The notes beneath the pieces were generated by a model. That model was given only the letters and a program-made list of their open reading frames with translations, made no database searches and was not told the DNA's origin. Shown one piece after another: positions 1 through 5,753 of a stretch of 9,593 nt of DNA (position 1 is the first letter of the stretch; each line of letters opens with the position of its first letter). Where the stretch lies: contig JAJNBR010000100.1 in the NCBI GenBank assembly GCA_021156265.1, positions 1 to 9,593 of the forward strand, given 5' to 3'. The DNA is from Flavipsychrobacter sp. GTDB taxonomy: Bacteria > Bacteroidota > Bacteroidia > Chitinophagales > Chitinophagaceae. Both the position numbers and the translations under genes were made by a program.

Positions 1-114
1 TAGTTTAGTTTCTTTTTGTTTTGTTTTATTTACCGAAGCTAAGCGAGATGAAGCGTCGGCATAAGCGCGCTTGTGCCGACGCACAAGCGAAATGTATTGC
101 TTGATAGGATCCAT
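1..114 (-). CDS. Possible hypothetical protein, N-terminal part only (runs off left edge)
   Basis: I do not recognise this product. Reading leftward from an ATG at 114-112 there are 38 codons without a stop up to the window edge, giving a basic, helix-prone peptide that begins MDPIKQYISLVRRHKRAYAD and ends Lys-rich (KTKQKETKL). The same frame stays open upstream to a TAA at 270-268 (89 codons in all), so translation could also begin further up, for example at a GTG or TTG codon. The frame gives sensible amino acids, unlike the Cys-rich overlapping plus-strand frames. A very strong hairpin (53-82) lies inside it, and the upstream part (about 115-260) looks structured, so the region could instead be RNA, for example a leader before an element-encoded gene. 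Confidence is low because most of the gene, if real, is outside the window. Confidence 0.3.
   Translation of the reverse strand, partial: MDPIKQYISLVRRHKRAYADASSRLASVNKTKQKETKL
53..82. repeat. Strong inverted repeat / hairpin
   Basis: GCGTCGGCA at 53-61 is the exact reverse complement of TGCCGACGC at 74-82. The 12 bases between continue the stem through a T·G pair and the self-complementary AAGCGCGCTT (63-72), leaving a 4-base CGCG loop. The total stem is about 13 pairs. No T-run follows on either strand, so it is not a standard terminator. Confidence 0.75.
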
Positions 115-285
115 AGATGTCAAAGAACTTCGCTGCCGGCCGGGTATGCTCCCGAGTTTGTTAGCTGGACTTTCACCGTACAAGTGTCCGATCGTTTCTT
201 GTGTGCCTGCTTTACTATCCACCTGCGACCAAGCTACACTTCCTACGCCGAGGGATATAATACAACATTACGAACAGTTTATATA

Positions 286-310
286 AACAACAAAAAAAAG
301 TATTGTTGTT
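286..310 (+). repeat. AT-only hairpin followed by a T-rich tract
   Basis: AACAACAA (286-293) pairs with TTGTTGTT (303-310) across a 9-base loop. On the plus strand a T-rich run (312-337) follows, which resembles a terminator tail, but the stem has few G-C pairs and no gene is seen directly upstream. Its function is unclear. Confidence 0.3.
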
Positions 311-337
311 GTAGTTTTATTTTCTTTTGTTTTATTT

Positions 338-366
338 GCTTAACAAGGCTTAAGCCTTGCTTAAGC
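338..366. repeat. Near-perfect palindrome, possible terminator of the minus-strand ORF at 378-455
   Basis: The 16-base palindrome CAAGGCTTAAGCCTTG (344-359) is extended by GCTTAA (338-343) pairing with TTAAGC (361-366), with one bulged C at 360. This gives 14 paired positions. It starts 11 bases beyond the stop codon of the small minus-strand ORF, where a terminator would be expected. The minus-strand tail is A-rich, not U-rich, so intrinsic termination in that direction is doubtful. A second palindrome, AAAAGTACTTTT (367-378), lies beside it. Confidence 0.5.
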
Positions 367-377
367 AAAAGTACTTT

Positions 378-455
378 TTAGTTTACCGCATAGAATCCCG
401 AACGATGAACGGTGCCAATGCCGTCGCTGCGAAATACCGCACCCCAGCCGGACAT
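378..455 (-). CDS. Possible 25-residue peptide, unknown
   Basis: A short minus-strand ORF runs from an ATG at 455-453 to a TAA at 380-378. It reads MSGWGAVFRSDGIGTVHR followed by SGFYAVN. It is richer in Gly and aromatic residues and in GC than the AT-rich DNA on either side, and a strong palindrome follows its stop codon. The frame stays open upstream for about 17 more codons, without another ATG, to a TAG. It could be a small peptide, the conserved tail of a decayed gene, or a structured RNA that happens to be open. No start-site signal or minus-strand promoter was found. Confidence 0.2.
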   Translation of the reverse strand: MSGWGAVFRSDGIGTVHRSGFYAVN

Positions 456-458
456 AAA

Positions 459-490
459 TTTGATTAAACGAATAAATTGTAGTATATTTG
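459..490 (+). promoter_or_regulatory. Bacteroidota-type promoter
   Basis: TTTG at 459-462 (the -33 element) is separated by 20 bases from TATATTTG at 483-490, an exact match to the TAnnTTTG -7 consensus of the phylum. Transcription would begin near 495-498. This is the best two-part promoter in the window, yet it points into DNA without a convincing gene. Confidence 0.55.
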
Positions 491-495
491 CTATA

Positions 496-570
496 GATAG
501 ATATAGCTATGAAAACTCCTATCGCACCCACACAATCCGCTCAATCCTGCCACCAGGTTTTTTTCTTTTT
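496..570 (+). ncRNA. Candidate small RNA or leader transcript (about 70-75 nt)
   Basis: The interval lies between the promoter at 459-490 and a short GC hairpin with a long T-tract ending at 570. A 26-codon ORF starts inside it (ATG at 509, stop at 587-589), but its last codons fall in the T-tract and beyond the proposed terminator. It encodes four Phe codons in a row from that tract, which more likely reflects the terminator than a protein. The 5' part has a short dyad, CTATA (491-495) with TATAG (502-506). The RNA is inferred only from promoter plus terminator, and no known family was recognised. Confidence 0.3.
546..570 (+). terminator. Short GC stem with T7-C-T5 tail
   Basis: CCTG (546-549) pairs with CAGG (554-557) across a CCAC loop and is followed at once by seven T, one C and five T (558-570). 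The stem has only 4 pairs, extended weakly outward past a mismatch, but the uridine tail is excellent. Confidence 0.4.
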
Positions 571-990
571 CAAAAGCCGGAAAATGTAAACAAAAGTAAA
601 CATTCACAAAGTTTGACTTTCTTATACATTTTCTCAGAACACTTTGAATATCAACTATTAGCGCAAGAGAAATTGGTCAAACCCCCTATCACAAAAACTT
701 GCAAATTGATACAATTCTTAGCATTCCTGCAGCACTTCTTTGACAGTTTTTTCTCTTTGTCAAACCCCAAAAATGTATACCGGAATCTACAATTTGGCCT
801 AAAGCACCCTTTCCAACTGCCCGTAAAAAACACGCAAAACGGGTATAAAAAGCTAACAAATTCAAAGGAAGAGCCGCGCCCATGGCTGCGTAGAGCGAGT
901 AACATTATGCGGCATTGCTACAAAAGTCGTTATCAGCGCTGTCAATCACCCGTTCACATAAGCCTATACAGCCATCAGCCCCAAACGCTG
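571..990. other. AT-rich intergenic region without a supported gene
   Basis: I see no convincing coding sequence on either strand. The open frames here have Cys- and Phe-rich, low-quality translations. Visible small structures are a direct repeat of GTAAACA (586-592 and 596-602), an inverted repeat TTTGACA (739-745) with TGTCAAA (758-764), and a 5-bp dyad CCCGT (820-824) with ACGGG (839-843). The inverted repeats could be operators or hairpins, but nothing ties them to a regulator. Confidence 0.5.
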
Positions 991-998
991 TACATTTG
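991..998 (+). promoter_or_regulatory. -7 promoter element for the FMN reductase operon
   Basis: TACATTTG matches TAnnTTTG exactly and ends 19 bases before the ATG at 1018, so the transcript would have a 5' leader of only about 13-15 nt. No TTG was found at the usual -33 distance, so only half of the promoter is supported. Confidence 0.45.
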
Positions 999-1017
999 CG
1001 CTATCTTAGACCAATAG

Positions 1018-1518
1018 ATGATTACCATAATATCGGGTACCAACCGGAACGACAGTATGACCCTGAGGGTAGCCACCGTCTACCACAATATATTCAGCCG
1101 GCACACCAACGACGTGCAGCTGGTGACGCTGGAGAACAAAGCCGTATGGGAGAAAGGCCCCGACCTTACCGGGCTGGAAGACAAGTACTTCAAGCCATCG
1201 GGCAAGTTTGTGTTTGTGCTGCCCGAATACAACGGCAGTATACCCGGCATACTGAAGCTGATGATAGACAACAGCGACATCCGCGAGTGCTGGTGGTACA
1301 AAAAGGCCATGCTGGTAGGCGTAGCCGACGGGCGCGCCGGCAACCTGCGCGGCCTGGACCATATGACCAACATACTGCACTACCTGAAAATGAATGTGCT
1401 GTACAACAAGCTGCCCATCAGCCGCATAAACGAGGAAATAGACATGGACGGGAATATAATTAAACCGGCCACCAAACTGGTGATCGAACAACAAATTGAA
1501 GAATTTTTGAAGTTTTAA
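1018..1518 (+). CDS. NAD(P)H-dependent FMN reductase family protein
   Basis: This 166-residue flavodoxin-fold protein belongs to the NADPH-dependent FMN reductase family (SsuE/YieF/ArsH-like), cytosolic enzymes that use NAD(P)H to reduce flavin or, with bound FMN, quinones and other acceptors. The phosphate-binding loop is SGTNRNDS at residues 6-13. The flavin-contacting loop PEYNGSIPG is at 69-77, and the third loop, GVADGRAGNLRG, is at 101-112, all typical of the family. The length is slightly under the usual 170-190 residues. The ATG at 1018 is chosen because the first beta strand and loop begin immediately after it. The next gene starts 3 bases after this stop codon, so the two are probably cotranscribed from the element at 991-998. 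The physiological acceptor cannot be read from sequence. Confidence 0.9.
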   Translation: MITIISGTNRNDSMTLRVATVYHNIFSRHTNDVQLVTLENKAVWEKGPDLTGLEDKYFKPSGKFVFVLPEYNGSIPGILKLMIDNSDIRECWWYKKAMLVGVADGRAGNLRGLDHMTNILHYLKMNVLYNKLPISRINEEIDMDGNIIKPATKLVIEQQIEEFLKF

Positions 1519-1521
1519 ACT

Positions 1522-2763
1522 ATGCTGCAGCGTTTCGCTATTATAATGTTCCTGCTCGCGTTGGCCGAGTTCTACAGCTTCATCGTGGTACGGAGCGCAG
1601 TGCGTACCCTACCTGCGGGCGGGCGCATGGCGGTCATGATATTTTATATCGCGCTGTCGCTGTTTGCCTGGGTGAGCTTTTTTATGTTCCGGCATATCAA
1701 CTGGGCCAACCTGCCACATATGCTGCGCAACATTTACGTGGCGTTCACCATCGGCTTTATGGTAGGTAAGTTATTGATACTCGTGGTGATGCTGATAGAT
1801 GAGCTGCGCAGGCTCGTCACCTGGATAGTGACCAACATACCTACGCTCGCATCTCCAACACCATCGGCAGGTGCCAATGTGGGCAGGTCTATCTTCCTGC
1901 AGCGTATGGCGCTGATAGTGGGCGGTATAGCGCTTGGCGGTTTCATATGGGGCATCACCAACAGGTACAGGTATAAAATCAGGCGCGTCAGGCTTGCGTT
2001 CGGCAACCTGCCCGAAGCGTTCAAGGGAATGAAGATCGTGCAGATATCAGACATCCACGCCGGCAGCTTCGACAGGCACGAGGCCGTGGCGCGTGGCGTG
2101 CAGCAGGTAATGGCAGAAAGCCCCGATATTATCTTCTTTACCGGCGACCTGGTGAACAATAAAGCAGATGAGGTGCAGCCTTATGTAGATATCTTCTCGC
2201 AGCTGAAAGCGCCGCTGGGTGTCTACTCTACCCTCGGCAACCACGACTATGGCGACTATGTGCAATGGCCATCGGCTCAAGCCAAAACCAAGAACCTGGA
2301 ATGGCTTAAAGAGACGCATGGCAAAATGGGCTGGCGCCTGCTGATGAACGAACACGTGCTGCTGGAAAAAGGCAACGACAGGATTGCTGTGCTTGGCATA
2401 GAAAACTGGAGCGCCAAGGCGAACTTTCCTAAGTATGGTGACTTGAGCCGTGCCCACGCAGGGCTGGGGAAGGATATACCGTTCAAAATATTATTGTCGC
2501 ACGATCCTTCGCATTGGGATGCACAGGTCAGGAAACAATTTCCTGATATTAACCTGACGCTCAGCGGCCATACGCATGGTATGCAGTTTGGCGTTGAGAT
2601 ACCGGGCCTGAAATGGAGCCCTGTCCAGTATGTGTACCAGAAATGGGCAGGCCTCTACCGCGAGGGCGCACAATACCTGTATGTGAACCGTGGGTTCGGC
2701 TTCCTGGGCTATCCGGGCAGGCTGGGCATTTTACCGGAAATAACGGTGATCGAGTTAGTGTAA
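1522..2763 (+). CDS. Membrane-anchored metallophosphoesterase (YkuE/YaeI-like)
   Basis: This 413-residue calcineurin-like phosphoesterase has a membrane-bound N-terminal third. Hydrophobic segments near residues 2-24, 36-56, 72-95 and 128-146 suggest four helices, followed by a basic stretch and the catalytic domain from about 165. All binuclear-metal motifs are present: DIH at 177-179, GD at 208-209, GNHD at 239-242, a histidine in SHDPSH (326-331) and GHTH at 349-352, so it should be active. Relatives hydrolyse phosphate esters, and some have been linked to lipid-type substrates such as UDP-diacylglucosamine or undecaprenyl-linked intermediates; the substrate here is unknown. It follows the FMN reductase by 3 bases, which indicates an operon. 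Its last 9 bases overlap the end of the opposite-strand gene at 2755-2952. Confidence 0.93.
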   Translation: MLQRFAIIMFLLALAEFYSFIVVRSAVRTLPAGGRMAVMIFYIALSLFAWVSFFMFRHINWANLPHMLRNIYVAFTIGFMVGKLLILVVMLIDELRRLVTWIVTNIPTLASPTPSAGANVGRSIFLQRMALIVGGIALGGFIWGITNRYRYKIRRVRLAFGNLPEAFKGMKIVQISDIHAGSFDRHEAVARGVQQVMAESPDIIFFTGDLVNNKADEVQPYVDIFSQLKAPLGVYSTLGNHDYGDYVQWPSAQAKTKNLEWLKETHGKMGWRLLMNEHVLLEKGNDRIAVLGIENWSAKANFPKYGDLSRAHAGLGKDIPFKILLSHDPSHWDAQVRKQFPDINLTLSGHTHGMQFGVEIPGLKWSPVQYVYQKWAGLYREGAQYLYVNRGFGFLGYPGRLGILPEITVIELV

Positions 2764-2952
2764 CACTTTCTTGAGCAGCTGGGCCACGGCTTCGGGGCGC
2801 GGCTGCATCAGGTCTTCGGCAGCTTGCTGCCACATGTGTTTCATTTCCTTCATCAGATCTATCAGCTCTTCACTGTTTTTTTCACTCTCCACGAACACTG
2901 CTGGTTTTTTTGATGTAGATTTAGTTAAGTTTTTTTGTAAAGTTTTGTTCAT
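2755..2952 (-). CDS. Small hypothetical protein (65 aa)
   Basis: I do not recognise a family. The peptide has a Lys/Thr/Ser-rich N-terminus (residues 1-17) and then a probably helical part with acidic and basic residues in alternation (about 22-65), including EELIDLMKEMKHMWQQAAED. No membrane segment or signal peptide is visible. It is favoured over the overlapping plus-strand frame (2771-3004), whose translation is rich in Cys and Ser and looks like a shadow. Its TAA (2757-2755) lies inside the last codons of the metallophosphoesterase, a 9-bp tail-to-tail overlap. It is divergent from the epimerase gene across 79 bp. It could be a small regulatory or protein-binding factor, but nothing in the sequence says which. 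Confidence 0.6.
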   Translation of the reverse strand: MNKTLQKNLTKSTSKKPAVFVESEKNSEELIDLMKEMKHMWQQAAEDLMQPRPEAVAQLLKKVLH

Positions 2953-3031
2953 GTTGCAAACGGCTTTTCAAAATAAACGGATGGGCAAAAGGTTTATTGT
3001 ATAAAGATTGCAAATATTTTTATAATCTGCT

Positions 3032-3952
3032 ATGACACGTACGATAGGCATAACCGGAGGGACAGGATTTATCGGCCGGCACCTGGCAGCCGAGCTGGTA
3101 AAGCATGATTTTCAGGTAGTTATATTTACCCGCAGCCCTGAAAAAAGGAAGCGCAAACCTAAGTTCACCTATGCCTACTGGAACCCCGCAGCCAACAAAA
3201 TAGACGTAGGCGCCCTGAAGCAGGTAGACACCATGGTGCACCTGGCCGGCGCAGGCATAGCCGACAAGCGTTGGACCAAAAAGCGAAAAAAAGAGATAGT
3301 TGACAGCCGGGTGAAAGCCACCGACTTCCTGGTATCCCAACTAAGACAATATGCGCCGGAATGCCGCACGCTGATAGCAGCTTCGGCCATGGGCTACTAT
3401 GGCGCCGACAAACACAAACGTCCTTTTACCGAGTCTGATCCACCCAACTCCGACTTCCTGGCGCAAACCTGCGTGAAATGGGAAAAGGCCAGCATGTCGG
3501 CCAATGACTTTCTACGCACGGTGATATTCAGATTTGGTCATGTATTGGGTAAAGATGGCGGTGCATTCCCAAAGTTCCTGCAGCCAATCAAATTCGGACT
3601 GGTGCCTATTATTGGTAGTGGCCGCCAGGTATTAAGCTGGATACACATCGATGATCACATACACATGCTCTACTCCGCCATCACCGACGAACAGTATAAG
3701 GGAGTGTACAATGCTGCAAGCCCGCACGCTGTTACCTACAAGAAATTGATGAAGACCATAGCCCAAAAGAAAGGAGGGTTAAAATTTACTGCACACATTC
3801 CCACCGCGCTGCTGAAGCTGTCGCTGGGCGAAGTGAGCAAGGAGCTTTATAAAAGCACAACTGTAAGCGCTCAAAAGTTGCTGGATACCGGTTTCCAGTT
3901 TCAGTACCCGGCCATCGAGCAGGCTGTTGGTAACCTGCTAACCACAAAATGA
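3032..3952 (+). CDS. TIGR01777 family (SulA/YfcH-like) NAD(P)-binding epimerase/oxidoreductase
   Basis: This 306-residue extended short-chain dehydrogenase/reductase matches the TIGR01777 family, annotated as sugar-nucleotide epimerases though the true substrates are mostly unknown. The nucleotide-binding motif GGTGFIG is at residues 9-15. HLAGAGIADKRW at 70-81 follows beta strand 4, and ASAMGYYG at 117-124 holds the active-site Ser and Tyr region. WIHIDD at 203-208 is another family signature. The C-terminal DUF1731-type extension (about 255-302) has TVSAQKLLDTGFQFQYP at 277-293, the conserved tail of the family. Length is normal. The start at 3032 puts the first beta strand directly at the N-terminus. 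Its TGA (3950-3952) abuts the stop codon of the convergent gene, leaving no intergenic DNA. Confidence 0.92.
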   Translation: MTRTIGITGGTGFIGRHLAAELVKHDFQVVIFTRSPEKRKRKPKFTYAYWNPAANKIDVGALKQVDTMVHLAGAGIADKRWTKKRKKEIVDSRVKATDFLVSQLRQYAPECRTLIAASAMGYYGADKHKRPFTESDPPNSDFLAQTCVKWEKASMSANDFLRTVIFRFGHVLGKDGGAFPKFLQPIKFGLVPIIGSGRQVLSWIHIDDHIHMLYSAITDEQYKGVYNAASPHAVTYKKLMKTIAQKKGGLKFTAHIPTALLKLSLGEVSKELYKSTTVSAQKLLDTGFQFQYPAIEQAVGNLLTTK

Positions 3953-5158
3953 TCAGGCATAGGCATAATCACTCAGGTACTCGTAGTGCTTCGTAAGCTT
4001 GCCATGTTCGCAGATTGTGGCGCGGTTGATGATGTCGCTGTTGCCGGCAAGCAGCTCACCTAATACAAACTTCTCAAAGTGTGCTCCGAAATAATGGGAG
4101 GCATCGCAAGGCAGTTCGTTCGGCAGGTTGTCAACGGCCATTACATCTATGATGTTCCTGTCGTTCTGATACGGTTCCACCCGCGCCAGTGTCTTGCGTT
4201 CGATGCCATACACAGGATTGGCAATGGTGGAAGCACCCACATTAATTGGCACCGAGCCATCAACGTCGCAGGTAATATCGGCAATTACGCTCACACGCCA
4301 GTCGTTGCGTTGGATATCCTGCTTCTCAAACAGTCGTGCAATGTTCTGGTCCCAGTAAATACCATTCATCAAAATGTCGGTTTGCGGGATATACTTTGAG
4401 AACAGGCATTTATAGGCTTGAGGATTAGCATGGAAATCATCGCGGTGAAAGAGGCCGTTATCTTTGCGGGCATAGAGCGCGCTACCTTTCAGGTGCGTAT
4501 AGACGGGGTAGTCGTATTCGTGGGTCAAAAAATCGTCAGGCTCTACTGACTCGACGTCGAAATGCGTCATCACTTCGAGTATGCCTGCGGCCACTTTGCC
4601 AGACCCGGTCATTACGATCTTGATGCTGGGAAGCTTTACCTGCCCGTAGATGGTCTTTAACTCATCGTAGTTCCTTACAGAATAAGCATGAGGCAATTCA
4701 TACAGGCCAAACTTTTCGCCATAGGCTAGCAGACCGTTATGAGCACCTACTACACCGGCAAACAAGCCGAAGCCGAGTATGCGCTGCTCATCAAGATGGG
4801 TCAGACATTCGTAGTCTATCATACGAATACGCTTTTCGATGAGCGCATGCATAAGTTTCTGATTGTACGGCTGTTTCTTTTTGGTGTGCGAGAAGAAGAA
4901 GTAGGTCTTATCCGGGATCAGGTGTTCTACAGGCACTTCCTTTACGCCAAGCAGCACATCGCAATTCGCCAGGTCAGTGGTTACTTCTATCCCTTCTGCC
5001 CTGTAATCATCGTCGGTAAAACAACGTCCGTCGGAAGGCTCCACTACAATGGCCACTCCCGGATACTCCTGCTGAATACGTGCACACTGCTGGGGGGTCA
5101 GCGGCACCCTGTTATCAGGTGGTGTTTTGCGTTCTTTGATGAGGCCTATACGAAGCAT
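3953..5158 (-). CDS. Saccharopine/alanine dehydrogenase family oxidoreductase (LYS1-like)
   Basis: This 401-residue protein has the AlaDH/PNT N-terminal domain (about 1-130), a Rossmann NAD-binding domain (from about 178, with GSGKVAAG at 185-192) and a return to the first domain. It most resembles fungal saccharopine dehydrogenase (NAD, lysine-forming). The substrate-binding ERKTPPDNRVPL is at 9-20. GVKE (71-74) and FFSHTKKK (88-95) supply the Lys and His that act as acid-base residues in yeast Lys1. DITCDVDGSVP at 294-304 and the tail motif DNLPNELPCDAS at 343-354 also match that enzyme. The likely reaction is NAD-dependent interconversion of an amino acid and a 2-oxo acid, possibly saccharopine with lysine plus 2-oxoglutarate. 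No lysine-pathway neighbour is present to confirm it, and it may be annotated as alanine dehydrogenase elsewhere. Confidence 0.88.
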   Translation of the reverse strand: MLRIGLIKERKTPPDNRVPLTPQQCARIQQEYPGVAIVVEPSDGRCFTDDDYRAEGIEVTTDLANCDVLLGVKEVPVEHLIPDKTYFFFSHTKKKQPYNQKLMHALIEKRIRMIDYECLTHLDEQRILGFGLFAGVVGAHNGLLAYGEKFGLYELPHAYSVRNYDELKTIYGQVKLPSIKIVMTGSGKVAAGILEVMTHFDVESVEPDDFLTHEYDYPVYTHLKGSALYARKDNGLFHRDDFHANPQAYKCLFSKYIPQTDILMNGIYWDQNIARLFEKQDIQRNDWRVSVIADITCDVDGSVPINVGASTIANPVYGIERKTLARVEPYQNDRNIIDVMAVDNLPNELPCDASHYFGAHFEKFVLGELLAGNSDIINRATICEHGKLTKHYEYLSDYAYA

Positions 5159-5168
5159 TCCTGTTTTA

Positions 5169-5200
5169 TTTTGACAACAAATATAATGCGCACATCTTTG
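5169..5200 (+). promoter_or_regulatory. Possible hscB promoter
   Basis: TTTTG at 5169-5173 and CATCTTTG at 5193-5200 are separated by 19 bases. The second box differs from TAnnTTTG at one position. The predicted start of transcription would fall at or next to the hscB ATG (5205), implying a leaderless or nearly leaderless mRNA, or that the true promoter lies elsewhere. Confidence 0.35.
5178..5185 (-). promoter_or_regulatory. -7 promoter element for the LYS1-like gene
   Basis: On the minus strand TATATTTG (5185-5178) matches the TAnnTTTG consensus exactly and lies 19 bases upstream of the ATG at 5158. No clear -33 TTG was found at the expected distance. It sits inside the spacer of the oppositely oriented hscB promoter. 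Confidence 0.45.
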
Positions 5201-5204
5201 CTAC

Positions 5205-5735
5205 ATGGTTAATTACTTTGAACTGTATGATCTACCTGAGTCATTTAACCCGGACACAGCTGCGGTAAAGAAGAAGTATTACGAGCTGAGCCGTCAATAT
5301 CATCCCGACAGGTTTGCACAGGCAGATGACAGTACACGCGCTGAAGCACTGCGAATGGCAGCCCTGAATAATGATGCATTTAAGACGCTCAACAGCGCCG
5401 ACAGCACTATGGCATACATCCTCAAACAGCATGAGTTGCTTGAAGATGAGGAGAAGTACAACCTTCCACCAAATTTCCTGATGGAGATGATGGACCTCAA
5501 TGAAGTGATCAGCGAATGGGAAGAGGAGCGGGACAACGACAGACTGCAACTGCAGGCTACGGAATCCTTGCTGGACCAATTCGAGCAGTGGCAACTGGCG
5601 GTACAACCGCTGACACAACAATTTGACGCCGGCAATCATGATAAAGAGCTATTACTCCGCATAAAAGACTATTATTTCAGGAAAAAATATCTGTTGCGCA
5701 TACAGGAAAGAATAGATACATTTGCATCCCGCTGA
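5205..5735 (+). CDS. hscB: Fe-S cluster assembly co-chaperone HscB
   Basis: This 176-residue J-domain protein is of HscB type. In this family the J domain stimulates the ATPase of the Hsp70 chaperone HscA, and the C-terminal three-helix domain binds the scaffold IscU to help release Fe-S clusters in the cytosol. The J domain spans about residues 1-75, with the essential HPD at 33-35 and the HscB-type NNDAFKTL at 55-62. The C-terminal domain starts near LPPNFLMEMMDLNE (87-100) and runs to the end. Length is normal. The ATG at 5205 is directly before the conserved NYFELYDLP. No hscA, iscU or fdx is nearby, which is common for this phylum. Its stop codon lies in a hairpin, and a tRNA gene begins 18 bases downstream. 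Confidence 0.92.
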   Translation: MVNYFELYDLPESFNPDTAAVKKKYYELSRQYHPDRFAQADDSTRAEALRMAALNNDAFKTLNSADSTMAYILKQHELLEDEEKYNLPPNFLMEMMDLNEVISEWEEERDNDRLQLQATESLLDQFEQWQLAVQPLTQQFDAGNHDKELLLRIKDYYFRKKYLLRIQERIDTFASR

Positions 5736-5749
5736 GCCACCAGCTCAGC
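5731..5749 (+). repeat. Hairpin covering the hscB stop codon
   Basis: GCTGAGC (5731-5737) and GCTCAGC (5743-5749) form a perfect 7-bp stem with a CACCA loop, and the hscB TGA (5733-5735) lies in its left arm. No U-tract follows, so it is unlikely to terminate efficiently. It may mark the mRNA 3' end left after the adjacent tRNA is processed. Confidence 0.55.
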
Positions 5750-5753
5750 TATT

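Noticed and set aside
338..366. Integron attC-like site (GCTTAAC resembles a RYYYAAC core)
   Set aside because: The matching GTTRRRY core is absent (the right side reads CTTAAGC), and there is no second box pair or adjacent cassette gene.
71..381. Two overlapping plus-strand frames at the left end
   Set aside because: Cys-rich translations with poly-Lys or Phe runs from AT-rich DNA. The opposite-strand frame gives a more sensible protein.
509..589. Phe-rich attenuator leader peptide
   Set aside because: The four Phe codons come from the T-tract of a terminator-like hairpin, and no phenylalanine-related gene follows.
651..905. Minus-strand frames of 84 and 64 codons
   Set aside because: Cys- and Phe-rich with no recognisable motif or promoter, and most likely chance frames.
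412..1017. 201-codon plus-strand open frame
   Set aside because: Its translation is low-quality (many Tyr, Phe, Gln, Cys and His), it spans a terminator-like T-tract and the FMN reductase promoter, and it matches no family I know.
2771..3004. 77-codon plus-strand frame
   Set aside because: It is the complement of the 65-residue minus-strand protein, with a Ser/Cys/Phe-biased translation.
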